DNA of 64,000 bases, taken from DAHUYF01 sp963838385 (lineage in GTDB: Bacteria > Pseudomonadota > Alphaproteobacteria > ATCC43930 > CGMCC-115725). The stretch covers positions 930,001-994,000 of the forward strand of contig CAWIRE010000001.1 in assembly GCA_963838385.1 (NCBI GenBank). Reading direction: 5' to 3'. This document shows, piece after piece, positions 8,581-16,900 of this stretch. The notes under the pieces were generated by a model. It was not told the origin of the DNA. It ran no database searches and saw only the letters and a list, made by a program, of their open reading frames with translations. The position numbers and the translations under genes were made by a program. How positions within the stretch are numbered: position 1 is the first letter of the stretch; each line of letters starts with the position of its first letter.

Positions 8581-9270
8581 CTAGACCGACAGAAACCTGG
8601 CGATGGTGGCCTCGTCGACATTGGCGCGCCGGTCCTCGTGCACGATCTCGCCGTTCTCCAGCACGAGGATGCGGTCGGCGATGTCGAGCGCGAAGCTCAG
8701 CACCTGCTCGGAAACGAGGATGCTGAGGCCGCGCTGGTCGCGGATGCGCTTCAGCGTGCGCGCCATGTCGCGGATGATCGAGGGCTGGATGCCCTCGGTC
8801 GGCTCGTCGAGCAGCAGCACCTTGGGCCGCGTCGCCAGCGCGCGGGCGATCGCGAGCTGCTGCTGCTGCCCGCCCGAGAGATTGCCGCCGCGCCGCCCCT
8901 TCATCTCCAGAAGCACGGGAAAGAGCTCGTAGATGTCGGCGGGCACATTGGCCTCGCCCGAGGCGAAAAGGCCGGTCTCGATGTTCTCCTCCACCGTCAT
9001 GGTCGAGAAGATCATGCGGCCCTGCGGGACGTAGCTCACGCCCTTGGCGACGCGCTCGTAGCTCTTGAGGCCGGTGATGTCCGACTCGCCGACGCGCACC
9101 GCGCCGCTCCGGGTCGGCACGATGCCCATCAGCGATTTCATGAGCGTGGTCTTGCCCATGCCGTTGCGCCCCATGATGGCGACGATCTCGCTGGGAGCCA
9201 CGGCGAAGTTCAGCCCGTGCAGCACCTCGCTCTGGCCGTAGGCGACCCGCATATCGGCAACGCTCAGCAT
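8581..9270 (-). CDS. urtE: Urea/short-amide ABC transporter ATPase UrtE
   Basis: 229 residues, the second HAAT-type ATPase (LivF/UrtE group). Walker A GRNGMGKTT at about 33-41, signature LSGGQQQQLAIARAL at about 134, Walker B VLLLDEPTEGIQPSII following. The 'LDEPTEGIQPSII' wording is characteristic of UrtE rather than LivF. GAGGGGG lies just before the ATG. It follows urtD with 9 bp spacing. In this context, next to formamidase, the imported substrate may be formamide or acetamide as well as urea. Confidence 0.95.
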   Translation of the reverse strand: MLSVADMRVAYGQSEVLHGLNFAVAPSEIVAIMGRNGMGKTTLMKSLMGIVPTRSGAVRVGESDITGLKSYERVAKGVSYVPQGRMIFSTMTVEENIETGLFASGEANVPADIYELFPVLLEMKGRRGGNLSGGQQQQLAIARALATRPKVLLLDEPTEGIQPSIIRDMARTLKRIRDQRGLSILVSEQVLSFALDIADRILVLENGEIVHEDRRANVDEATIARFLSV

Positions 9271-9279
9271 GTCACCCCC

Positions 9280-10026
9280 TCAATGGCCGAGATAGACCTC
9301 GATGACCTTGGGGTCGGCCTTGACCTTGGCCATGGGCCCCTCGGAGAGGATCTTCCCCTGGTGCAGCACCGTCACCTTGTGGGCGATGTCCTCGACGAAC
9401 TTCATGTCGTGCTCGATCACGATCACCGAGCGGTCGCGGATGATCTGGTGCAGCAGCTCGGCGGTCTTCTTGCGCTCGGCGACGCTCATGCCGGCGACCG
9501 GCTCGTCGAGCATCAGCAGCTCCGGGTCCTGGATCAGCAGCATGCCGATCTCGAGCCATTGCTTCTGGCCGTGGCTCAGATATTCGGCCCGGGTCGCGAG
9601 CTGCGGCGCGAGGAAGATCGTCTCCGCCACCTGCTCGATGCGCTCGCGCACCTCGGCGTCGCGCTTGAAGGCGAGCGAGCCGAAGACCGAGCGCCCGCGC
9701 GGATAGGAGATCTCCAGATTCTCGAAGACGGTGAGGTCCTCGTAGATCGAAGGGTTCTGGAACTTGCGGCCGATGCCGGCGCGCACGATCTCGTGCTCCT
9801 TGAGCTCGGTGATCTCCTTGTTGTGGAACCGGATCGAGCCGGCGGTCGCCTTGGTGCGGCCGCAGATGAGGTCGAGCACCGTGGTCTTGCCGGCGCCGTT
9901 CGGGCCGATGATCACCCGGATCTCGTTCTCGTCGACGTAGAAGGAGAGATCGTCCACCGCCTTGAACCCGTCGAAGGAGACGGTGAGGTTCTCGACGGCG
10001 AGCAGGAAATCGGTGTTGGACGCCAT
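9280..10026 (-). CDS. urtD: Urea/short-amide ABC transporter ATPase UrtD
   Basis: 248 residues, LivG/UrtD-type ATPase. Walker A GPNGAGKTT at about 43-51, the UrtD-specific 'ENLEISYPRGRSVFGSLAFKRD' region, a YLSHGQKQWLEIGMLL signature segment (C-loop LSHGQKQ, as usual in UrtD) and Walker B ELLMLDEPVAGM. GGGAGGG precedes the ATG at 10026. It pairs with UrtE on the cytoplasmic side of the UrtB/UrtC membrane dimer. Confidence 0.95.
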   Translation of the reverse strand: MASNTDFLLAVENLTVSFDGFKAVDDLSFYVDENEIRVIIGPNGAGKTTVLDLICGRTKATAGSIRFHNKEITELKEHEIVRAGIGRKFQNPSIYEDLTVFENLEISYPRGRSVFGSLAFKRDAEVRERIEQVAETIFLAPQLATRAEYLSHGQKQWLEIGMLLIQDPELLMLDEPVAGMSVAERKKTAELLHQIIRDRSVIVIEHDMKFVEDIAHKVTVLHQGKILSEGPMAKVKADPKVIEVYLGH

Positions 10027-10039
10027 GATCCGCCCTCCC

Positions 10040-11185
10040 CTATTCCGGCCGCGAGGCCGGCGCGGCGGCCGCCATCTCGGACGGCCGCGGCCCCGACCGG
10101 CCGGGCAGCAGCGCCATCAGGCGGTCGAGATGCGGCTCCAGATAGGTCTGGTAGAGACCCGCCAGCCCGTCCGGAAAGGCGAGCACCACGCCGATGAAGA
10201 GCGCGCCCATGGCGAAGAGCCAGAGCTGCGGGAAATCCTCGGAGAAGGTGGTCTTGGCGGCGTTGACGAGGAGGGTGCCGTAGACCGCGCCGAGCAGCGA
10301 CAGCCTGCCGCCCACGGCGCAGTAGATCACCATCTCGATCGACGGCACGATGCCGACGAAGGAGGGCGACATGAAGCCCACCTGCAGCGTGAACATGGCG
10401 CCGCCCACCGCCGCCAGCGCCGCGGCGAAGCAGAAGACGAAGATCTTGAAGTTCGCGACGTCGTAGCCGGAGAAGCGGACGCGGTCCTCCTTGTCGCGCA
10501 TCGCCACCAGGATGCGGCCGAGCTTGGTATGGCGCACGTACTGGCAGAGCACGATGCTGCCGAGGAGCAGGGCGGCGTTGACGAAATAGAGCACGTATTT
10601 CGCGTGGTCGGTGCGGATGTCCCAGCCCTTGAGCGTGCGCAGATCGGTGATGCCGTTGATGCCGCCGGTGACGCCCTGCTGGCCGACGATGAGGATCGTC
10701 AGGATGGCGGCGATCGCCTGGGTGATGATGGCGAAGTAGACGCCGCCCACCCGCCGCTTGAACATGGCGAGCCCGATGACCAGGGTGACGAGCACCGGCA
10801 CGGCGATGACGGCGACGAGGGTGAAGGTCAGGCTGTGGAAGGGCTTCCAGAACAGGGGCAGCGCCGTGATCTGGTTCCAGTCCATGAAGTCCGGGATGCC
10901 CGGCGTCGACTGGATCTTGGTCGCCGCCGGGCTCGAGGCCTCGAGCTTCAGGAACATGGCCATGCAATAGCCGCCGAGGCCGAAGAACACCCCCTGGCCG
11001 AGGCTCAGGATGCCGGCATCGCCCCAGCACAGCACCAGGCCGAGCGCCACGAAGGCGTAGGTCAGGTACTTGCCGATGAGGTTCAGCCGGAAGATGTCGA
11101 CGGCCAGCGGCAGCACCACCACGATCAGCAGGGCGAGCAGCAGCAAGCCGATGAGGTCTTTGCGCCTGAAGAAGGTGACGCTCAT
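10040..11185 (-). CDS. urtC: Urea/short-amide ABC transporter permease UrtC
   Basis: 381 residues from the ATG at 11185. A GTG one codon upstream is also open, but AGGAG is better placed for the ATG. LivM/UrtC-type permease with roughly nine to ten hydrophobic segments and the family motif 'GDAGILSLGQGVFFGLGGYCMAMFL' near residue 50. The 'QGVTGGINGITDLRTLKG' loop is typical of UrtC. It lies 9 bp downstream of urtB and 13 bp upstream of urtD. Confidence 0.95.
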   Translation of the reverse strand: MSVTFFRRKDLIGLLLLALLIVVVLPLAVDIFRLNLIGKYLTYAFVALGLVLCWGDAGILSLGQGVFFGLGGYCMAMFLKLEASSPAATKIQSTPGIPDFMDWNQITALPLFWKPFHSLTFTLVAVIAVPVLVTLVIGLAMFKRRVGGVYFAIITQAIAAILTILIVGQQGVTGGINGITDLRTLKGWDIRTDHAKYVLYFVNAALLLGSIVLCQYVRHTKLGRILVAMRDKEDRVRFSGYDVANFKIFVFCFAAALAAVGGAMFTLQVGFMSPSFVGIVPSIEMVIYCAVGGRLSLLGAVYGTLLVNAAKTTFSEDFPQLWLFAMGALFIGVVLAFPDGLAGLYQTYLEPHLDRLMALLPGRSGPRPSEMAAAAPASRPE

Positions 11186-11194
11186 CACGCGCTC

Positions 11195-12121
11195 CTATCG
11201 CCGGACCTTGAGGACGAAGAGGCCCTGCGGCCGCAGCATCAGGATGCCGACCACCGTCAGCAGCGTCAGCACCTTGGCCATCGAGCCGCTCAGGAAGAAC
11301 TCCAGGGTGGACTGCGCCTGCGAGATGGTGAAGGCGGAGGCGATGGTGCCGAGCAGGCTCGCAGCGCCGCCGAACACCACCACGAGGAAGGTGTCGACGA
11401 TGTAGAGCTGGCCCGCGGTCGGCCCGGTCGAGCCGATCATGGTGAAGGCGCTGCCCGCGATCCCCGCGATGCCGCAGCCGATGCCGAAGGTATAGCGGTC
11501 GATCTTCTCGGTGTTGATGCCGACCGCGCCGGCCATCGTCCGGTTCTGCATCACGGCGCGCACCTGGCAGCCCCAGCGCGAGCGGAAGATCAGCAGATAG
11601 ACCGCGGCGGTGATGAGGAGCGTGAGCACCATCACGAAGATGCCGTTGATCGGGATCTGGATGGTGTCGCTGAGATTGGTCGAGCCCATCATCCAGTTGG
11701 GCAGCTCGACCCCGACCTCGCGCGCCCCGAAGGTCGAGCGGTAGGCCTGCTGCAGGATGAGGCTCAGTCCCCAGGTCGCCAGCAGCGTGTCGAGCGGCCG
11801 CCGGTAGAGATGGCGGATGAGCGCCCATTCGACCAGCAGCCCGAGCGCGCCCGAGGCGAGAAAGGCGACGATCATCGCGAAGAAGAAGTAGACGGAGTAG
11901 AGGCCCGGCAGATAGGCGGCGAAGAGATGCGAGCACAGATAGGTCATGTAGGCGCCGAGGATCATGAACTCGCCATGCGCCATGTTGATGACGCCCATCT
12001 GGCCGAAGATGATGGCGAGGCCGAGCGCCATCAGCACGAAGATCGAGAACAGGATGAGGCCGGCGAAGGCCTGCATCGCGAAGATCGAGCCAAGCTCGCC
12101 GAAGGAATATCCCAGCATCAT
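11195..12121 (-). CDS. urtB: Urea/short-amide ABC transporter permease UrtB
   Basis: 308 residues from the first of two adjacent ATGs (12121/12118). The open frame runs to 12178, but the upstream residues are Arg-rich read-through of a hairpin, and GGAG lies before 12121. LivH/UrtB fold: multiple membrane segments, 'GLAIIFGQMGVINMAHGEFMILGAYMTY' near the N-terminus and 'VFGGAASLLGTIASAF' later. It forms the inner-membrane channel with UrtC. It is separated from urtA by a 61-bp gap with a GC-rich stem-loop. Confidence 0.94.
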   Translation of the reverse strand: MMLGYSFGELGSIFAMQAFAGLILFSIFVLMALGLAIIFGQMGVINMAHGEFMILGAYMTYLCSHLFAAYLPGLYSVYFFFAMIVAFLASGALGLLVEWALIRHLYRRPLDTLLATWGLSLILQQAYRSTFGAREVGVELPNWMMGSTNLSDTIQIPINGIFVMVLTLLITAAVYLLIFRSRWGCQVRAVMQNRTMAGAVGINTEKIDRYTFGIGCGIAGIAGSAFTMIGSTGPTAGQLYIVDTFLVVVFGGAASLLGTIASAFTISQAQSTLEFFLSGSMAKVLTLLTVVGILMLRPQGLFVLKVRR

Positions 12122-12146
12122 GCCGCTCCGCGAGAGAAGCGCCCGA

Positions 12147-12170
12147 GGGCCGCGCCGTTGCGCGCGGCCC
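12147..12170 (-). terminator. Attenuator-type hairpin between urtA and urtB
   Basis: A perfect 8-bp GC stem (12147-12154 with 12163-12170, loop 8) lies in the 61-bp urtA-urtB gap. There is no T-run. Such hairpins after a binding-protein gene usually stabilise the upstream message or reduce read-through, so that the binding protein is made in excess over the membrane parts. Confidence 0.55.
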
Positions 12171-12182
12171 CCGGGCACGGGA

Positions 12183-13445
12183 TCACTGGTAGCCCTTGGG
12201 GAAGGGATTGGGCTCGACCAGCTCGGCGGTCTCGTAGATCACGTCGTACTGCCCATCGAGGCGGGCGCGGCCGATGCGCGTCTTGCTCCAGAGGTGATGG
12301 TTCTTGTGGATGCGGACATAGCCTTCGGGCGCGGTCTTCAGCTCGATGCCCGGCGAGGCGGCGATGACCTTGTCGGTATCGAAGCTCCCGGCCTTCTCCA
12401 CCGCGAGCTTCCACAGCCACGGCCCCTCATAGGCGGCCTGCGTGACATCGCCGATGACGCTCTTCTCGCCCCACATGCCCTTGAACGCCTTGACGAAGGC
12501 CTTGTTGTTGGGGTTGTCGAGGCTCTGGAAGTATTTCATCGCCGCATAGGCGCCGACGATGTTCTCGCCGCCGATGCCGAGGATCTCGTCCTCGGTGACC
12601 GAGATGGTCAGCAGCTTCTGCTTGTTGACGAGATCGACGCCGGCCGCCTTGAGCTGCTTGTAGAAGGCCACGTTGCTGCCGCCGACGATGATGGCGTAGA
12701 TCACGTCGGGCCTCTTGAGCTTCATCTTGTTGATGACCGAATTGAATTCGGTGCTGCCCAGCGGGAAGTACTCCTCGCCGACGACCTGGAGCTTGAGGAA
12801 GTTCTCGATGTGCTTGCGCGCGATCTTGTTCGAGGTGCGCGGCCAGATGTAGTCGGAGCCCAGCAGGTAGAAGGACTTGGCGCCCTTCTCCTTCACGATC
12901 CAGTTGAGCCCGGCGATGATCTGCTGCGTCGCCTCCTGGCCCTCGTAGAACACGTTCTTCGACTCCTCGAGGCCCTCGTAGAAGGTCGGGTAGTAGAGGA
13001 TGCCGTCATACTGCTCGAAGACCGGCAGCACCGCCTTGCGCGAGGCCGAGGTCCAGCAGCCGAAGACCGAGGCCACCTTGTCGTTGACCAGCAGCTTGCG
13101 CGCCTTCTCGGCGAAGGTCGGCCAGTCGCTGGCGCCGTCCTCCTGGATGAACTTGATCTGGCGGCCGAGCACGCCGCCCGATTTGTTGATCTGGTCGATC
13201 GCCAGCTTTTCCGCCTCGACCGAGCCGGTCTCGCTGATCGCCATGGTGCCGGTGACGGAGTGCAGGATGCCGACGGTGACCGTGTCGTCGGTGACGGCCA
13301 GTCCCGTGGTGTTGACGGTGGATGTCGCCGGCCCGGCGGCGCGCACGCCGCGCGACAGCAGCGCCGCCGTCGGCAACGCCGCCATGCCGATCAGCAGCTT
13401 GCGCCGCGTGGCGGAGTGGAGATGGGTTCGGTGATCGCGTGACAT
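12183..13445 (-). CDS. urtA: Urea/short-amide ABC transporter substrate-binding protein (UrtA/FmdD-like)
   Basis: 420 residues. The N-terminus has a twin Arg followed by a hydrophobic run (RRKLLIGMAALPTAALLS), a Tat- or Sec-type export signal. The mature part is a Peripla_BP type I binding protein with the UrtA hallmarks 'VTVGILHSVTGTMAISETG', 'GRQIKFIQEDGASDWPTF' and 'VFGCWTSASRKAVLPVFE'. It captures urea or short amides in the periplasm. The homologous FmdD of Methylophilus methylotrophus serves amides; formamidase in the same unit and the absence of urease genes favour amides here. First gene of the operon, transcribed away from the 470-bp regulatory gap. Confidence 0.94.
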   Translation of the reverse strand: MSRDHRTHLHSATRRKLLIGMAALPTAALLSRGVRAAGPATSTVNTTGLAVTDDTVTVGILHSVTGTMAISETGSVEAEKLAIDQINKSGGVLGRQIKFIQEDGASDWPTFAEKARKLLVNDKVASVFGCWTSASRKAVLPVFEQYDGILYYPTFYEGLEESKNVFYEGQEATQQIIAGLNWIVKEKGAKSFYLLGSDYIWPRTSNKIARKHIENFLKLQVVGEEYFPLGSTEFNSVINKMKLKRPDVIYAIIVGGSNVAFYKQLKAAGVDLVNKQKLLTISVTEDEILGIGGENIVGAYAAMKYFQSLDNPNNKAFVKAFKGMWGEKSVIGDVTQAAYEGPWLWKLAVEKAGSFDTDKVIAASPGIELKTAPEGYVRIHKNHHLWSKTRIGRARLDGQYDVIYETAELVEPNPFPKGYQ

Positions 13446-13507
13446 TCATGTCCCCCTGGTTTTGCGAGCCGGGTACGGCGTGACGCGGGGGATCGTCACG
13501 GCTTTTG

Positions 13508-13519
13508 TGCAACGCAACA
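13508..13519 (+). repeat. 12-mer TGCAACGCAACA, mirrored at 13857-13868
   Basis: The exact reverse complement, TGTTGCGTTGCA, occurs at 13857-13868, about 50 bp before the kinase ATG. This copy abuts the 50-bp dyad on the urtA side. One motif near each divergent gene, in mirrored orientation, suggests a shared regulator binding site. Confidence 0.5.
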
Positions 13520-13569
13520 ATACGTCGATCGACGCATACGGCAATTGGCGTATGCGTCGAATGACGTAT
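13520..13569. promoter_or_regulatory. 50-bp dyad, likely operator
   Basis: Two 21-bp arms (13520-13540 and 13549-13569) are inverted copies with two mismatches, around an 8-bp centre GCAATTGG. The inner 12 bp of each arm (TCGACGCATACG) match perfectly. The left arm also contains the 12-bp self-palindrome CGTCGATCGACG at 13523-13534. It sits 75-125 bp upstream of the urtA ATG, suitable for an activator such as the LuxR-type regulator encoded at 17278. Confidence 0.6.
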
Positions 13570-13827
13570 ATCGACCCCGACACGCAGCCCCTAGGCTTCG
13601 GAGCAGTCGGTCGGAGGAGTCGCTGCGGTTTGCGCCGAGCCCTGCGGCCGCCCTCGATCGGTGCGCGCTGATGCGAGTTTTCATCTTTTATATCAGGCCT
13701 TTATTTCGGATCGGCGGGCCCGGACGTGGCTCGTCCCGCGGCCTGTTCGAGGACCGCGATCCGCTGCTCGCCAAGTCGCAGCAGCGCCCGGGCGGTGCCG
13801 GCTGGCGGGTTTGCCCGGCCCCCAGGC

Positions 13828-13847
13828 GCGGCTCGGCGCCGAGCCGC
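13828..13847. repeat. 20-bp perfect palindrome
   Basis: GCGGCTCGGCGCCGAGCCGC reads the same on both strands. It lies 70-90 bp upstream of the kinase start. It could be a protein-binding site or a leader hairpin. There is no T-run, so it is not a standard terminator. Confidence 0.45.
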
Positions 13848-13916
13848 TTGCATCCCTGTTGCGTTGCAACATAATGTGACCAGGGGCTCGTCTCGAGCCC
13901 CGGAGGCGCGAGCGGA

Positions 13917-16900
13917 ATGGCGGCGCGGCAGAGAATCCTTCGGGTCCGGCGCGAATACAATCAATGGGTCGCGAACCAGACCCTGGAGGACTACGCGCTG
14001 CGCTTCACCGCCAAGAAGGCGAGGCGTTGGTCGTCACTGCGTGTCGCCAACACCGCGCTGGGCGCGATCTCGTTCCTGGCGCTGGAGGCGATCGGCGGCA
14101 CCATCACCCTGAGCTGCGGCTTCAGCAACGCGGTGGCGGCGATCCTCGCGGTGGGGGTGCTGATCTTCGCCACCGGCCTGCCGATCAGCTACTACGCGGC
14201 GAAATACGGCGTCGACATCGACCTGCTGACCCGCGGCGCCGGCTTCGGCTATATCGGCTCGACCATCACCTCGCTGATCTACGCCTCCTTCACCTTCATC
14301 TTCTTCGCCATCGAGGCGGCCATCATGTCGATGGCGCTCGAGAAGTGCTTCGGCGTGCCGCTCGCCGTGGGCTACGTCATCAGCGCGCTGGTCGTCATCC
14401 CGCTGGTGACGCACGGCATCACCTTCATCAGCCGCTTCCAGCTCTGGACGCAGCCGGTCTGGGCGGTGCTGCATCTCCTGCCCTTCCTCTTCATCGCCGC
14501 CTACAGCGCGCATTCCTTCCACGACTGGACCGGCTTCGCCGGCCGGGCGGAACGGGGAGCGGCGGGATTCGACCTGGTGCTGTTCGGCGCCGCCGCCTCG
14601 GTGGTGCTGTCGCTGATCGCGCAGATCGGCGAGCAGGTGGATTTCCTGCGCTTCCTGCCGCCGGAGCGCCCCGGCAACCGCATCGGGCGCTGGAGCGCGC
14701 TGCTCTGCGCCGGGCCAGGCTGGATCGTGCTCGGCACGCTCAAGCTGCTGGCGGGCTCGTTCCTGGCCTATCTCGCGCATGAGCACGGCGTGGCGCTGGA
14801 AAAGGCGGCGCAGCCGACCGAGATGTACGCGGTCGCCTTCCAGTACATGATCTCATCGCCGGCGGCGGCGGCGATGCTCGCGGGCATCTTCGTCGTGGTC
14901 TCGCAGCTCAAGATCAACGTGACCAACTCCTACGCCGGCTCGATCGCCTGGTCGAACTTCTTCTCGCGCCTGACGCACCGCCATCCCGGCCGCGTCGTCT
15001 GGCTGGTGTTCAACGTCACCATCGCGCTGCTGCTGATCGAGCTCGGCGTCTATGCCGCGCTCGAGCGGATCCTGGCGCTCTATTCCGCGATCGCCGCCGC
15101 CTGGGTCGGCGCGCTGGTCGCCGATCTCGCGATCAACAAGCCGCTGGGATTGAGCCCGCCCTATATCGAGTTCAAGCGCGCGCATCTCTACGACATCAAT
15201 CCGGTGGGCGTGGGCGCGATGCTGCTGGCGAGCCTGGCGGCGGGGCTGGCCTTTACCGGCGTCTTCGGCGTCACGGCAAGGGCGCTGACGCCCTTCGTGG
15301 CGCTCGCCGTGGCCTTCGTCGCGGCGCCGCTCATCGCCTACGCCACTGACGGCCGCTACTACATCGCCCGCAAGCCGCGGCGCAGCTGGGCCGGCGAGAC
15401 GGCCGTGCGCTGCAGCATCTGCGAGAACCCGTTCGAGCCCGAGGACACCGCCTTCTGCCCGGCCTATGGCGGGCCGATCTGCTCGCTCTGCTGCTCGCTC
15501 GATTCGCGCTGCCACGACCTCTGCAAGCCCCGCGGCCGGCTCTCCTCCCAGCTCGCGGCGCTGCTCGGCGCGCTGGTGCCCGCGCCGCTCGTGGCGCGGA
15601 TCGATTCCCGCCTCGGCCATTACCTCGGCCTGTTGCTGCTGCTGGGCTCGGTGATCGGCATGACGCTCGCCGTCATCTATCTGCAGATCGCGCCGAGCTC
15701 GGACCTCTCGAGCGCCGTCGTGCGCACGGCGTTCTGGAAGATCTTCTTCCTGCTGCTGATCATCGCCGGCATCGCCGCCTGGCTGTTCGTGCTCACGCAA
15801 GAGAGCCGCAAGGTCGCCGAGGAGGAGTCGCGCCGGCAGACGACGCTGCTGATGCGCGAGATCGCGGCGCACAAGCGCACCGACGCACAGCTGCAGAAGG
15901 CCAAGGAGGCGGCGGAGGCGGCGAACCTCGCCAAGAGCCGCTACGTCGTCGGCCTCAGCCACGAGCTGCGCACGCCGCTCAACGCCGTGCTGGGCTACGC
16001 CCAGCTGCTCGAGCGCGACGCCGCCATCCCGCTGCACCGCCGCGACGCGATCACCGTGATCCGGCGCAGCGGCGAGCATCTGGCGGGGCTGATCGAAGGG
16101 CTGCTCGACATCTCCAAGATCGAGGCCGGGAGGCTCAGGCTCCATTACGAGGAGGTGCGCATCGCCGAGTTCCTCGATCAGATCGTCGACATGTTCCGCC
16201 TGCAGGCGGTGGCGAAGGGCATCGAGTTCCTGTTCGAGCGGCCGCGGCGGCTGCCGGCGGCGGTCCACACCGACCCCAAGCGCCTGCGCCAGATCCTGAT
16301 CAACCTGCTGTCGAACGCGATCAAGTTCACCGAGGCCGGCAGCGTCACGCTCAGGCTGCGCTATCGCAGCGAGATCGCCGAGATCGAGGTCGAGGACACC
16401 GGGGTCGGCATCCGCGCCGAGGATCTGCGGCGCGTCTTCGAGCCCTTCGAGCGCATCGAGCTGCCGGGCGGACAGGTCCGGCCGGGCATGGGGCTCGGCC
16501 TCACCATCACCAAGCTGCTGACCGAGATCATGGGCGGCGACATCGCCGTCACCAGCACGCCCGGCAGGGGCAGCATCTTCCGCGTCAAGCTGCTGCTGGC
16601 CGAGATCACGCGGCCGCGGCTCGCGGCGCCCGCGCCGGCCTCGATCCGCGGCTATGTCGGGCGCCGGCTGACGGTGCTGGTCGGCGACGACGATCCGGTG
16701 CATCGCCATCTCATGCGCGAGATCCTGGAGCCGCTGGGATTCTCGCTGATCGAGGCGCCGGACGGAACCGCCTGCCTGCGGCTTGCCGAGGAGCAGCGGC
16801 CGGACGTGCTGCTGCTCGACGTTTCCATGCCGGGACTCGACGGCTGGTCGGTGGCGCGGGCCTTACGTCAGCTCGGCCATGACGAGACCACGATCATCAT

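Larger units (their letters stand above)
13446..13916. promoter_or_regulatory. Divergent regulatory region between the urt-fmd operon and the NCS1 sensor kinase
   Basis: 470 bp with no believable gene. It holds three striking symmetric elements, listed separately: a 50-bp imperfect dyad next to urtA, a pair of mirrored 12-mers near the two gene ends, and a 20-bp perfect palindrome nearer the kinase. An AT-rich stretch around 13679-13708 stands out in the GC-rich background and could hold promoter elements. The ribosome site GGAGG before the kinase ATG is clear. Confidence 0.7.

Noticed and set aside
8567..8584. Repeated CCCCTAG at the end of urtE
   Set aside because: It is only a 14-bp spaced duplication without the hairpins of the CTAG-bounded repeats, so it was not counted as a copy.
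9962..12367. An 801-codon plus-strand frame
   Set aside because: Antisense shadow of urtD, urtC, urtB and urtA; composition is His/Asp/Glu/Arg-rich and no domain is visible.
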